In this document: one piece after another, positions 34,751-45,921 of the stretch
Layout: each line of letters begins with the position of its first letter
Position numbering within the stretch: position 1 is the stretch's first letter
Assembly: GCA_023055425.1 (NCBI GenBank)
Contig: JALGPY010000001.1
Location: forward strand, 109,535,057 to 109,599,056
From: Linanthus parryae
Lineage: Eukaryota > Streptophyta > Magnoliopsida > Ericales > Polemoniaceae
Reading direction: 5' to 3'
Length of the DNA stretch: 64,000 nucleotides
Position numbers and translations under genes: made by a program
The notes under the pieces: generated by a model
What the model was told of the DNA's origin: nothing
What the model saw: only the letters and a program-made list of their open reading frames with translations
Database searches by the model: none

Positions 34751-36181
34751 CTGTTGCAGATTCCCCCACCCCCAAATTCAAACACTTCAGAATAATTACA
34801 TATACTAATTGATATGCAATATTAGAGATGCACATTTATGAAATGTAATATATAAAATGTAGAGTTCAAGTAACATATACGACCCATCAATTACATGGTA
34901 TCCATGAGATATCGCTAAGAAATGAGTTTATATTGAGAGCAAACAGGCCACCCAAGCTTACAACTCAATAGCCTAATACTCAGATACACTGCATATATCG
35001 AATTATCTTGTGTGTAGCTTTAGGTGGTCATCAGAAATTCGTATTTCAGTTTGAAGAAGCTAATTTCTGCGATTTGACTTCGGAAATGGCACATGTTGTT
35101 GTTAGTCTATTCATAATAATGATGTGGGTAATCAACACTGCGCTATTATGAATAGAATAAGATACAGTTATGGCACTGTTTACCAGTGAATTGAAGCCAT
35201 TTAAAACGTGTAAAATTATGCAGGGTGAAACTGTTTAGAGCCAGAGGGAGTAACATTTTATTTCATGAATATCACATCCCCGTCATCTGATACTCAGTTG
35301 GAAGAGAGCATGACAGTAGTAGGCCAGAAATCAAAAGGATCAGAAAACCAGTCTAGGAACCCTCAAACATTTCCACGCAAACATTGATACATGCAGTCGA
35401 AATCTCAGGGTAATCCATCATCTCCACGTAGTTAAACAATAACCAAGTTTATAACTTGTCACACATGAGAATACCTGACTGATTTGACCACTATGGAAAT
35501 CAAAAATAAAAAAGCCTGGAGCACGGACCAAGCCAAATAGTGGATAATCTGCTTATTGATTAGCTTTAAACATCCTACGAAGCTATTTACCTCAAATTTA
35601 CTTTTCACCATACAGGAAAAGAAAGGGTACCTAAATTAACACTATGATGAATTGCTGAAGAAACTAACCTTCATGTTTGCTAAGTGGAGACATGAAGAGT
35701 GTCAACCATTTCGGAGGCAGATTTTATTCCTGCGAATTGCGACAAAATAGCTTATTAGAGTAATTGAAGATAATCCCAAGCTCAGCCAACTGTATTTGAA
35801 TATAGCCAGTATACATATTTTGTATCTGAGTTTTGATGGCAATCTAGTATAACATCGTAGGTCGGAACTTTTATCTTGTCTTATGTTACTTTGCAATTTT
35901 ATCTATGCTGCCTCTCTAGTCAGGGGAACCAGAGTGCTTCACTTCGAATGTATGATTTCGCATCAATAACGTAAACTCTTCTACCATAGTTGGGAAGTGT
36001 TGCGTAAAGTAGAAATATAAAAGTCTGGGAAAAGTAAACTCTTCTACCATAGTTGGGAAGTGTTGTGTAAAGTAGAAATATAAAAGTCTGGGAAAGGTCA
36101 TGATAGGGTAGGAAAAATTGGAAATTAGCATAATGAATAGTGCATTTTATATGTTCATATGCTCTGCCTGAGTTAAATTAC
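34751..36181. other. Presumed intron with decayed repeats
   Basis: AT-rich DNA between two candidate exons. It contains a perfect inverted repeat (CTATTCATAATA and TATTATGAATAG around 35107-35157) and a terminal-like GAGGGAGTA near 35245, possibly a decayed MITE. It also holds the 63-base tandem duplication listed separately. Confidence 0.4.
35971..36096. repeat. 63-base tandem duplication
   Basis: GTAAACTCTTCTACCATAGT starts at 35971 and again at 36034. The two 63-base copies differ at about two positions. Confidence 0.9.
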
Positions 36182-36265
36182 CTGTGCAATGGCAGGGTGT
36201 GGTAGATTTCCGAAGAGGTCAACTTCAAAAGGAGCATCCGCCTATTCACGAAGCGTGTGAAGGAG

Positions 36266-36475
36266 CAGTGGCGGAGCCACATAGAGGCACGGGGGTGCAA
36301 GTGCACCCCTGGACTTTTGAAAAACTACTACTATACCCCCAGAATGCTTTAATAATTTCAGTTAGACCCTTATTAAATAGTAGTAGTGCACCCCAAAATA
36401 TTTACATTCTGCAGTTGTGCCCCTCCTCTTACGGATTTGTGCCTCCCCTCTCACAGATTTCTGGCTCCGCCACTG
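36266..36475. mobile_element. hAT-type MITE (210 bp)
   Basis: Terminal inverted repeats CAGTGGCGGAGCCA and TGGCTCCGCCACTG flank 210 bases with no coding capacity. The 8-base target duplication TGAAGGAG at 36258-36265 and 36476-36483 is perfect. This is a typical non-autonomous hAT element. It lies in the presumed intron about 25 bases from the 3' splice site of exon a. Confidence 0.93.
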
Positions 36476-36483
36476 TGAAGGAG

Positions 36484-37019
36484 CAGACAGTCCCAGAGAA
36501 AGCAGGTTTGGCGTTTCCACGAGGAATAATTCTCTGTTGTGGAGCCTGGGAATAATTCGCTGTTGTAGAGCCTTGAATAGTCCTTTACCTAGTAGCAACA
36601 TCCAGTTATTCACGATCATCACCATCAAAATACCAGTTGCGGTAGTATAGTAAAGGGCAATCCTTTTCAATAACTTCGTAGCATAATTGTTAATAAGTCT
36701 AATCAAGAGCTCAGCTCAAGGTTTAATTATAAAGTGTAAATATGTGTGTCTCATCCTACAAAAACTAGTACCACATAATTTCAACAGTCATTAAGGGGAT
36801 GATAAGAAAATTCCAAACAAACATGCTAGTGTATGATTCAGTCATTTCAGAGAGATTGCAAGCAGATAAGACGATTGCTGTTTCTCATTCTTTCATACTG
36901 CTAGAGAGTATTCAAACAAATATTTTGGGGTGTGTCAAACCAACCCTAGTTCATAGTAGTACTAGCCAACTCCAACGAAAACATCAGCAAATTCAGGGTT
37001 CGAACCCTCATTTCGCAAA
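36484..37019. other. No gene recognised
   Basis: AT-rich sequence, possibly intronic to the minus-strand gene fragment. The minus-strand frame at 36362-36706 runs through the MITE and is not a real protein. Confidence 0.4.
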
Positions 37020-37250
37020 CTATAAACTATCTCTGTGTACCCAAGTTTCAGATTCTTTATTCGGAGATCGATAAGTGAACTTGCCGTAGGAGCGTCGAAA
37101 TCGTGAGAATCGAACTATCGGGTTGTCCGAGAAACGGATTCTCCGTCGCCGGATCCCGCTGAGCTTTAAAATGACACCCTTTTGCGGCCGCCTGTGCCGG
37201 AGATTAGCTTGGCGAGTAGCACTAGGGGACGATAACGGAGTGAGTTTCAC
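37020..37250 (-). CDS. Small basic ORF, possible first exon
   Basis: 76 codons from an ATG at 37250 (MKLTPLSSPSATRQANLRHR, then RRRRIRFSDNPIVRFSRFRR). It is GC-richer than its surroundings and Arg/Ser-rich. No domain is recognised. Its strand and distance are compatible with it being the first exon of the gene whose later exons lie at 34206-36241, but no splice donor convinces me. Confidence 0.25.
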   Translation of the reverse strand: MKLTPLSSPSATRQANLRHRRPQKGVILKLSGIRRRRIRFSDNPIVRFSRFRRSYGKFTYRSPNKESETWVHRDSL

Positions 37251-37443
37251 AGTAGTGTAGATTGTCCCCGATTCAAGTTGGAAAGAATTGGCGTTCTACC
37301 CGTCTGGTGAATTCGTCTTTGAAAAATACTCAGTCTCTCACTTATGTTTATTTGTTGACCTGACTTTAGGTTAACTATTGTAACTAACTCAATTATCTTT
37401 TAATTAACTTTCTTTTTAAAACAATACTCTCTCTTCTCTCTTC

Positions 37444-37640
37444 TTAACAACTGGACGTGAGACTTGTTTGCTCGTCTCAGTTGTTTCTCGTCTCAGTTAA
37501 TGCTCGTCCCTGTTTGTATTCCCTCGTCTCATTCTTCATTGCTCGTCTCAGTGTGGCAATATACTGAGACGAGAATTCTGCTCGTCTAAGTATATTGTCA
37601 TACTGATACTGAGACGAACAACCTATATTGGGACGAGCAA
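37444..37640. repeat. CTCGTCTCAG-type repeat array, left
   Basis: At least eight copies of GCTCGTCTCAGT or its reverse complement ACTGAGACGAG lie within 200 bases. They form several potential hairpins. The same motif recurs at 43385-43570, 44255-44590 and 45065-45150, bracketing the Mutator-like transposase, so these may be its subterminal regions. Confidence 0.7.
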
Positions 37641-37794
37641 CTGCTCGTCTGCCACAGAAACTGTGTTTTTCCAGAAAAAAACACAAAACAAGTTCAGATA
37701 GATCAACAGTCAGATTACAGAACAGTTTAAAAAGATCCAAAATGGAAACAAAACAGCTCATTACATTAGAAACTTAAAAAACAATGAAAAAAGA

Positions 37795-40337
37795 TTACAT
37801 TTTTTTGGATGTTTTTGGTTTGAAACCCCACAGCTCCGGATCTTCTTCTTCACTGCTCTCGTCTCTGTTTCTTTTGTTCAGCGGTGGAAATGGCGGAGAT
37901 TAGGGCTGAGCACGGACCCGTCAAACCGGTCTGAGTCGGCCGGTCCGAATCGAATCGACCCGCAAAATAGTCAAGTTTGGGTATTACAATTGATTTTGGG
38001 TATGGTTAACCCAAACCCGCCAAATTCGGGTGGGGCACGGGTACCACATGTAAAAACCCGAAAAAACCCAACCCGACCAGTATAAGTGCATATATATTGT
38101 TCATGTACCAGATTATAAGTGTCCAACCCTAGTTTCAATTGCGCCGCTTCTCTCTCTCTCAGTCAAACTCACGGACGCAGAGGCACAGGAGCGATGGAGG
38201 GAGATTCGCGACCTCCCACCCCGACACCGCACCGTTGAGGCTAGAAGCCATCGTTTCAGAGCATCTCCTCCATCAAGTCATTAGCGCCTTCATCAGCGCT
38301 TCATCAGTTCATCCCTCTGGTCTATTGGGTTTCGAGATAAATCGACATCGATATGATTTAGAACCCAGACTTCGTAGTCCGTTGATTCCCGTGCATGCCG
38401 TGGTTCTTCTTCATTCCTACCATCTACCGGTCTGAATAATCATGGTATGCTACAGTTCACCTGGTCTTGATTTTATGGTTTCTCTCTTCCATAGTTGTTG
38501 TTCCTGAGCTTGATTGTCGAAATTAAGTCCTTATATGATAAGGCTCTCGACGGGTTTGTAGTTTCTACTGAAATTGAGAAAAATTTCTGAACAAACATGG
38601 CTTATATATTCCCAACTTACTGATTGACATCAATCAGTAATTTCTGAATCCAGAAACTACAAACATCGTTTCAGAGACAAATTTCCAAACAAACACTTGT
38701 TGAGCAATTCTGATGCATATGTCATGAAAATTTGGATGGCCAGTAGTATTATCAGGTAGTTTTGTTTCATAATTCGGAGTGACGATAGATGAGATGCATG
38801 ATCAAGTAATTCATATGTTTGCTTGTACTTCGCTTATTCTTCTCAGATTACTTGCACTTGCGTTGTGGTTTGAAAAATATGATGGCTTTTAAATTAGTAC
38901 TTTAATTAGGAGATATAACTTGTTGACTGCCTTTTGTTAGTTTATTTCTATCCTTGCTTATATTCGGGTTACTCCTTCTGTTTGGTCTCCAGGTGGGTGT
39001 GGCGTACACAACTGTATTCGAACGAGCAACCTATAGGTAATTAAATCATATTCCAGATGTTTCCACATATATTTTGTTCATTATTCTCTATCTTATCTTA
39101 CTCTGAAGTATTTCAGGCTAATTTCAAAAGAACTGCGAATTTGCTCTTCTATATAGTTACCGTGATCCTCCTATTGATGTTTCAGTATGTCCTGACCTAT
39201 ATAATCATCTCTAGATGTTCTTAAGTTACATTGGTTTGTTGTGTTCTTTTTAGAGAAATAGCACTCATATTGAAGCATAATGTAATCTGAATTCCCAGTA
39301 TATTCCACCTGAATTGCGTACTTTTGAGCAACTTACCATGTGTGGATAGTTCAAAATTCAAATAGCAGAGTTGTGCTATGGCCAAAATGAATATTTCAAT
39401 TCCCATGGAAAGTTATGTTTTCTCTTACAAACTTTAATGTCGGCATTACTAAATGCAGGTGCAAATTAGTAGCTCTTGGTTTTGATATACCGTGGCAGGC
39501 TGGCAGCTTAGGCGATGAAGATGGAACCGGACTCGGGTTATTTCAGATGTAAACTTAATTTTTGATGCAAAATGTGTATTGCAATGGTTCTGTAAAAGAT
39601 TGTATGATAAAAAATGTTTACTTTTAGCTGCTGGATGTCATGAGCTCGTAATCAGATTTGACCTAACAAGGGTATTGTCAATGTACTCGGCCGATTGTAA
39701 TTAGGTTGTATTGTTAATATACTCGGCCGCTTGTAATTAGATTATTATTTTCTTGCTTCAGCTAGTCTTCTTCAATTTATTATGCAAGTCCTGCTTACAG
39801 TTAGTATTTTTCCGACCCAAAAAAACCGGTCCAAACCGGTCCGAGTCGAAAGACTCGATTGGGTTTGGGTATGCTGGTTACTTGATTGCGTATGCGTTTT
39901 GAAACGGCCAACCCGGGACCATTGGGTTGGGGCAGAAACTGAGCATTTACCCGGTCAACCCGGTTCGTGCTCAGCCCTAGAAGAGATGGCGGAGAAACCA
40001 CCGAGTTATCATCATCTTCTTCCTCTTCATCTTCAGTGTACTGAGTCATTTCGGAGCCCCTTTTTGCCGTGAAAGATGCTGTAATTTCTGCATCACTGTC
40101 GGTGTGTTCACTGTCTTCATCTTCTTCGTCTGTTTCCTCTTCCTCTTCCTCGTCACTTTCCTTGGACTTTTCACTTTCCTCCTCGTCGCTTTCCCACTCC
40201 TTTGGTAGCTTTTTCTTTGCCATTTCAGATGTGGTGAGTTTTGTAGGAGAGATGTGGTGAGTTTTGGAGGAGAGAACAGTGGCTTTTGTAGATGCTTCCT
40301 GGGTAGATGAAGAGACGGAGAGAGATTTTAGGTTCAT
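37795..40337 (-). pseudogene. Acidic-protein ORF split by a hAT-like element
   Basis: The minus-strand frame from 40337 (or from an inner ATG at MAKKKLPKEWESDEEESEKS) encodes a Glu/Asp/Ser-rich protein down to VVSPPS, where the hAT-like element interrupts it. Beyond the element the reading continues (FPPLNKRNRDESSEEEDPEL, then WGFKPKTSKK) to a TAA at 37795-37797. Removing the insert and one target copy keeps the frame open. No known domain is visible beyond the acidic tracts. It lies downstream of the Mutator-like transposase on the same strand, so it could be a second gene of that transposon or a captured host fragment. Confidence 0.55.
37901..39979. mobile_element. hAT-like non-autonomous element (2.1 kb)
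   Basis: Ends TAGGGCTGAGCACGG and its inverse GTGCTCAGCCCTA; both subterminal regions are rich in ACCGGTC/GGGTTTGGGTA. The flanking octamers GCGGAGAT and GAAGAGAT match at 6 of 8 positions, and the reading frame across the excised element supports the target duplication. The interior (38100-39750) has no transposase. The 98-codon plus frame at 38139-38435 shows no recognisable domain and could be a captured fragment. Confidence 0.75.
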
Positions 40338-40696
40338 GTGTCGTGGTTATGTTTAGCATGTTTTCTAGAAAATGTAATACTTTGGATACATTTTCTGGAA
40401 AACATGCATGTTTTCTAGAAATTGTAATAATTTTGATACATTCTTGAAAAATGTAACAGTTTTTGTAAGAAATGTATCAAAATTTAAAACATGTAACAGT
40501 TTTACAATGTATCAAAGTTTTCCTCTTTGCCAATAAATTTAAATAATAAATTTTTTATTTATGTAATAAAATGCATATTTATATTAAAAAACACAATAAT
40601 TGATCGAAACAAAAGATATATTGTTTGCGCAATCATCAGAAGAGGTTGCGAACTTGGGATTACAAAGAACGAAGAACAACGGCTTCTATCACAACA
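40338..40696. other. AT-rich spacer with short repeats
   Basis: ATGTTTTCTAGAAAATGTAA-type motifs recur several times between 40360 and 40520, in both orientations. No coding region. Confidence 0.5.
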
Positions 40697-43160
40697 TTAA
40701 TTTTTCAATTGAGGGCAAATCTTTATGGTATGCCCTTTTACATGGCAATGGCTACATCTGTACGTTCCCGTTCCTCGCTTCTTTTCACGCACGGTTTCGA
40801 CCATTGGCTTGTGTCTTTTCTCCTTGTCCCTCCCAACTGTTACCACTTTCTTCGGTGGAAGTGGGCGAATGTTTTTTACATGTGCAGGTACTTTGCTTGT
40901 GTCCCACGTTGCTGGATTGGGAGGAGTCTTAATTGTACCTGCATAAGCCAGATTGTAGAAGTCCAGTGAATAGAACACGCTGGTGTGGTCGTACATGACC
41001 TTCATATCGTGGTCGACATTGCAACAGCCAATTTTTATGAGTTCTTTTGCACAAGCACACGCATGTACGCACGGGAACCACATCTGTTGGTATTTGCCGC
41101 ACGTGCAGGTTCCGAGGCAATGTCCTGGTTTGAATTCCACGATATGATTTTTCAGATGATTACCGCGGACTTCATACACAGACTTTGAAATTGCTCGCAC
41201 GCGAAAACCTATACACTTTAAAGAACGGCTCAACATTCTTTTCTCCATTTTTGCAGTCAGGTAGGTGTGTCCCATTTCAATGCCCAAGTTTCGTTTTTTT
41301 AGGTGCCACTCGCTCTGATGGTCGCATATTTGGGAGAACATTGTAAGAGCTTTGTCAGACTGCGTCGGCAGCAGGCACGAGTTAATAGACTCTGCATGGT
41401 TGGATGTAAGCATCTCAAACCGTGTTGTTTTACAATACGACCTTGCCCATTTCTCTAGACCGGCATCCCGTAAGTAACGTTCGACGGTCTTGTGGTTAAC
41501 GCCGTTTACACGGTCGCAGTCAATACCCATGTCTATCAGATGTGACTCACACGCATCCTTATCAAATGTATACGCCGCATTGTGGTAATGAGGCACCCAC
41601 TTTTGTGTATTGTAATACGACAAAGTGTTCATTTTCAAATGGTAATAGCAGTGGACGTGGTTGGATAAGGGGTACACGGCCTTGACTGAATTGATGATAG
41701 GCTGGTGCCGATCTGAAACGAACGTCAACTCATCGTGATCCTTGACAATTAACCTCAGTCTGTTTAAGAACCAAGTCCGTGCAACGGTGTTCTCCTTGTC
41801 CACTAGTCCCCACGCAATGAGATAGCACTATTTCTCGCTATCAACCATTGTGCATACGACCAATTGCAGGGGTTCTTTCTTCAGGTGCGACATGTCGATG
41901 AAAATTACGGGTCACGGTATCCCATGAATTTGTTCCCCGAACGCAAGGAAACAGTACAAGAAAACATCACCTTCATCCACTCCCATATCCCATTTAGTAC
42001 CGGGGTTCAGGATTTCACATAAAGACATGAACACGGGAAGATCGGCGTAATTTTGAGCACGAGTACCCTGGATCATCTGTTTGGCCCTTTGACGTGCATA
42101 CCATGCCGGCCAGTACAATATTCTACTTCCCATTCTTAAGGCGATGTTCTGTACTTCAATAATTGTGGGTGTCTTTTTTGTTTGGCCCATCATTCCCAGA
42201 AATTCCTGTGCGATTACGTCGCTATTAATGTTACGGTGCTTCCCATCTACGCTACATGCAGTACATGTGTGAATGGGGTTATGTTTCTTCACCTGGTAGT
42301 GCACGGAATCTTTATGCTTGTACGCCCCAAGCATCCATTTGCATTCATCATTCAAGCACTGCAGTATAATACGAGTCTGGTCTCGCTTATAAACGTAAAA
42401 AGTTCATCTCTTAAAACCAGCAATCGTTCTGATATGGTGGGACAACGCCCTCCCAGTATACAAACCTTTCATCTCTATTTCCAGTCCGTCTAGCCTTCCC
42501 ACACCAGTCTGTCCACGACTTCCTGTACAATCTACCGCAACAGTTGCCAATGCAAGATTAGTTTGCTCCATTGATTCATGAGTGGCAACCATATCTTTGT
42601 CAGCTAATTGCACAATGTCGTTACGGTGAACCGAAGACGATGGAGTGAGATCTATTGCATTATATGCTACCCTGTCTTCGTCACGATCCTCGGTGAGTAT
42701 CTCGATACCCTGAAAGTAATCCTCGCGGTATGTAAGGGGGGATCAAAGGAACCAACTGACTGTTCAGGGTTTCAGTTTGATCCGCCAAATCCTGGTCACC
42801 AACGTCAGCATTTATGTATGGTTGATCCACCAAATCCTTTAACGTGACGTACATGGTTACAATAGATCCCTTTTCCGTAGTATCAAAGATATCTTTGATT
42901 TCTAAATCTTTAGTGAGGATATTAGGCTCGATCAAGTTAGCATCTGGAAATTGGAAACGATAACATAAGACCACCTTTTTGGTAGGCGGACAATCTGTAT
43001 CCATTCTGACTGAAACTTCATGCTCCAAAGATTCAACGGTAATTCCTTGGATTATCTTGAAAACTGCATTCTTCACTGCTTGACCTATGTATATGTGTCT
43101 ACCTTCGGCACGCGTCCATTCACCATTCCAAACAGCACGGAACATCAATTTTCTCACCAT
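40697..43160 (-). pseudogene. Mutator-like (MULE) transposase
   Basis: The frames 43160-42681, 42613-42404, 42355-41912 and 41803-40697 together form a plant MULE transposase. The DDE core includes FIDMSHLKKEP and FVSDRHQPIINSVKAVYPLS. The C-terminal part has a SWIM zinc finger (CTCGKYQQMWFPCVHACACA) and a CCHC knuckle (CSHCHVKGHTIKIC). In-frame stops occur at 42404-42406, 41912-41914 and 41828-41830, and a frameshift lies between the first two segments (42614-42680). Transposase would cut at the element ends; this copy is inactive. Its neighbours on both sides are CTCGTC-rich arrays, the likely subterminal DNA of the element. Confidence 0.9.
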
Positions 43161-43659
43161 TTCTACATGTCAAGAGAGAGAATGATTTTTGGGTTTAGGG
43201 TTTGGATAGTATGAAGAGAGAGAATGATTTTAGGGTTTGGATGATATTAGGGTTCGGTCTGACAAAGTAAAAAGGTTTTCTCTCACCATACCCCACCATC
43301 TGATGGGTAACAGAATGTTCTGTACTTTTGTCCGAGAAGACAGGGACGAGAGGGACCACCACCATATGAGACAACATTTTTATTTTAAGAATGGGACGAG
43401 CACACACTCGTCCCAGTCTTAGTGAGACAATATTTTGTAAGGATTAGTGAGCCAGCATGGGTTGCTCCATACTTGTGTCAGGGACGAGCAGGTACGCCAA
43501 CTGAGACGAGGAAATGCTCGTCCCAGTATTTCCAACTGGGACGAGAGCATACTCGTCCCAGTCTTAGGTGTACAATCTTAGGGTTTACTTAAAATGCTTA
43601 GATATTCTATGATTTAGGGATTCGGGTTTAATATTATTTAATAGCACTTTACGTAATGA
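43161..43659. repeat. Spacer with CTCGTCCCAGT palindromic motifs
   Basis: A 30-base near-duplicate (GAGAGAGAATGATTTTNGGGTTT) lies at 43170-43235. From 43385 to 43570 come repeated GGGACGAG and CTCGTCCCAG motifs in alternating orientation. No coding region. Confidence 0.65.
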
Positions 43660-44205
43660 TAATTAGTTGGTTCTAGTGTTTAGATGATACTTGGTTGGTT
43701 TAATGGTATGTATAAGGTTTAGGCTTTACATGATTAAGAGATGATGTTTTAGGATTTTGAGTTTATAGTTTAGATTACATGATTATATGGTTTAGTAGTT
43801 ACAATTAACATCTTTAGTGGCTATAGGAATGATACTTAGTTGGTTCTAGTGTTTAGTGTCTACAAATGTAGGATTTTGTTTGGATGATATATGGTTTAAT
43901 GGTATGTATAAGGTTTAGGCTTTACATGAAGAGATGATGATTGTATGATTTTGAGTTTATAGTTTAGATTACATGATTATATGGTTTAGGACTTACAATT
44001 AACATCTTTAGTGGCTATAGGAATGATACTTAGTTGGTTCTAGTGTTTAGTGCCGACAAATGAAGGATTTTGTTTGGATGATATATGGTTTAATGGTATG
44101 TATAAGGTTTAGGCTTTACATGATTAAGAGATGATGATTGTAAGATTTTGAGTTTATAGTTTAGATTACATGATTATATGGTTTAGGACTTACAATTTAC
44201 ATTTT
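43660..44205. repeat. Tandem repeat of about 173-194 bases, three copies
   Basis: TTGGTTCTAG starts at 43667, 43840 and 44034, and each start is followed by the same order of sub-blocks: TTTAATGGTATGTATAAGG, TTTAGGCTTTACATGA, GATTACATGATTATATGG. The copies differ mainly by small indels. Confidence 0.88.
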
Positions 44206-45160
44206 TACCAATATTGAATACCATTGTTTCATGACTAGCGAGGATTTCAGGGTTTAGGGTATGCTCGTCTCTGTCGTCCCTGTCTTCTCATCTTTGAGTA
44301 TCGTACTCGTACGAGTCTATCACACGCCAGACTGGGACGAGTCCTCTCTCGTCTGCGATTTAAATGCCAGACGAGAGATTACTCGTCCCACGAGTCTATC
44401 AAATGCCATACTGAGACGAGTCCTCTCTCGTCTGTAATTTGAATGCCAGACGAGAGATTTCTCGTCCCAGTCTGGCAGGCCTTGCGCTTCCCAGTTGTGC
44501 ATGTGGAAGACTGGTACGAGCATATATCATGTCTCAATCTTATGAGAAGACAGAGACGATGAATATACTCGTCCCAGTCTCTCCACATACAACAACACAC
44601 ATCAAACCAATAATGAAGAACAGAGAAGAAATTATAACGAACGTAACCTAAATTTTTACAGTAATGTGATGAACATATTGGAAGGATGAAAGTAAAAAAA
44701 TGAGAATAACATACATTTTAGAGTACTGTGATCAACATATAATAAGGACAAAAGCAGAGAGATGAGAGTTTAAGTTTTTTTACCGTAGCTGAAGAACAAA
44801 AGTGAGGAAAGAGAGAGACTTGTACAGACAAATGGGATACTTCAATGGGAGAACTTGAGCCAATGAGAGTGACAAATGAGCCATATTTTTGAGGAGTTTA
44901 AGGTATACATTCATAAAGTTTTACAGTTGGAGTAAATTCAACTGTACTTGGTAGGTTGAGGTAGATAGAAACAATTCAATGTTGGAGAGAGAGAGTACGC
45001 GTTTTTAGGGTTTGTTTTGAGATGATAAGGGTAGCAGAGTCATTTAACAAATCTTCCCATGTGTTTGGAGACGAGAGATACCTGTGTTTGGAGACGAGAG
45101 AGAGATGGAAGGTGGAGACGAGAGAGAGAGAATGGAGACGAGAGAGACAGATGGCCCCAC
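44206..45160. repeat. Palindromic CTCGTC array, right, and AT-rich DNA
   Basis: Two tandem copies of a hairpin (arms CTCTCGTCTG and CAGACGAGAG) lie at about 44336-44400 and 44413-44475, within a series of CTCGTCCCAGTCT motifs that ends near 44582. Four GGAGACGAGAG motifs follow at 45065-45150. No coding region is seen between them. Confidence 0.75.
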
Positions 45161-45204
45161 TACCCTGCTAACAACCCCTTGTTACCTAGTGTTTAAAAAG
45201 GAGG

Positions 45205-45285
45205 GTATTTTTCAATTACCAATTCACCCGAATGCATTTTTTTAAGACCAATTCACAGACTGGCACATTTCCAATTGCCCCGTCA
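45205..45285 (-). repeat. Possible terminal repeat of the MULE
   Basis: Read on the minus strand from 45285, the sequence GGGGCAATTGGAAATGTGCC and the following GTGAATTGG tracts look like the outer end of a plant Mutator-like element. I could not find the partner end on the left, so the element borders remain open. Confidence 0.35.
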
Positions 45286-45921
45286 AGTCGTCAGTTGAGT
45301 AGTTGACGATCTCCAAGAAAGTGAAGGGCCACATAAGAAATTAAGAATATCTGTACAATTAACACAGAGAAGGGAAAACTCTTCATTTGGCTCAAATACA
45401 ACTCTCGTATTGATGTTCTTGAAATTACAAAAGACCCTAGAAACCATATTTGAAGCACGTCTAACTTGCCGTTAGGCCATCTCCAATGGTGGAGGTCTCC
45501 CCCACCCCCTGACCCCCACTGTTAAACTTCTTAATATTCACAAGACTACCATTTACCAAGTGGAGGTCTCCCCCCACCCGCTCCATCTATCTTCACATAT
45601 TATTTTATTCAACTACTTCGTTTACATTATCGTTTTATATTTTTTATAATTCATTAATTAATTATATTCAGTTATAATTATTTAATTATTAATTTTCAAT
45701 AACTAGATTAATTTTTAATATGATAATAAAAAACATATTAATATTTAAAAAAATTAAATATTTTATTTGTGACAATCAATAATTATTATAATAAACTTGA
45801 CTTAATTCTTGCATGCATAATAATTTATTACAGATTAAAATACATGACAACTGTTCAAAAAAATAGCACGCCAAAAAAAAACTTAAAGCAAACCGTCACA
45901 ACGGTCAATTTCTCCAAACAT

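Larger units (their letters stand above)
34206..36241 (-). pseudogene. Three exons of an unrecognised host-like gene
   Basis: Three minus-strand coding blocks have compatible splice signals and phase 0 joins. Exon a (36241-36182, acceptor GAATAG, donor GTAATT) encodes ADAPFEVDLFGNLPHPAIAQ. Exon b (34750-34628, acceptor CAACAG, donor GTAAGT) encodes 41 residues containing MQMSKAGNSNEPSEEAWGV. Exon c begins at 34391 after GGTGTAG and reads to a stop at 34206. In another frame exon c would encode MSKSEEFVEKCINSVGLTIG and stop at 34244, which looks more protein-like, so the exon b-c junction is uncertain. I do not recognise the family. No upstream exon or start codon is secure; the frame at 37020-37250 could be a first exon. 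Confidence 0.4.

Noticed and set aside
36362..36706. A 114-codon minus-strand ORF
   Set aside because: It reads through the hAT MITE; its C-terminal third is transposon terminal sequence.
43020..43422. Plus-strand ORFs opposite the MULE transposase start
   Set aside because: They are antisense shadows of the transposase N-terminus and spacer repeats.
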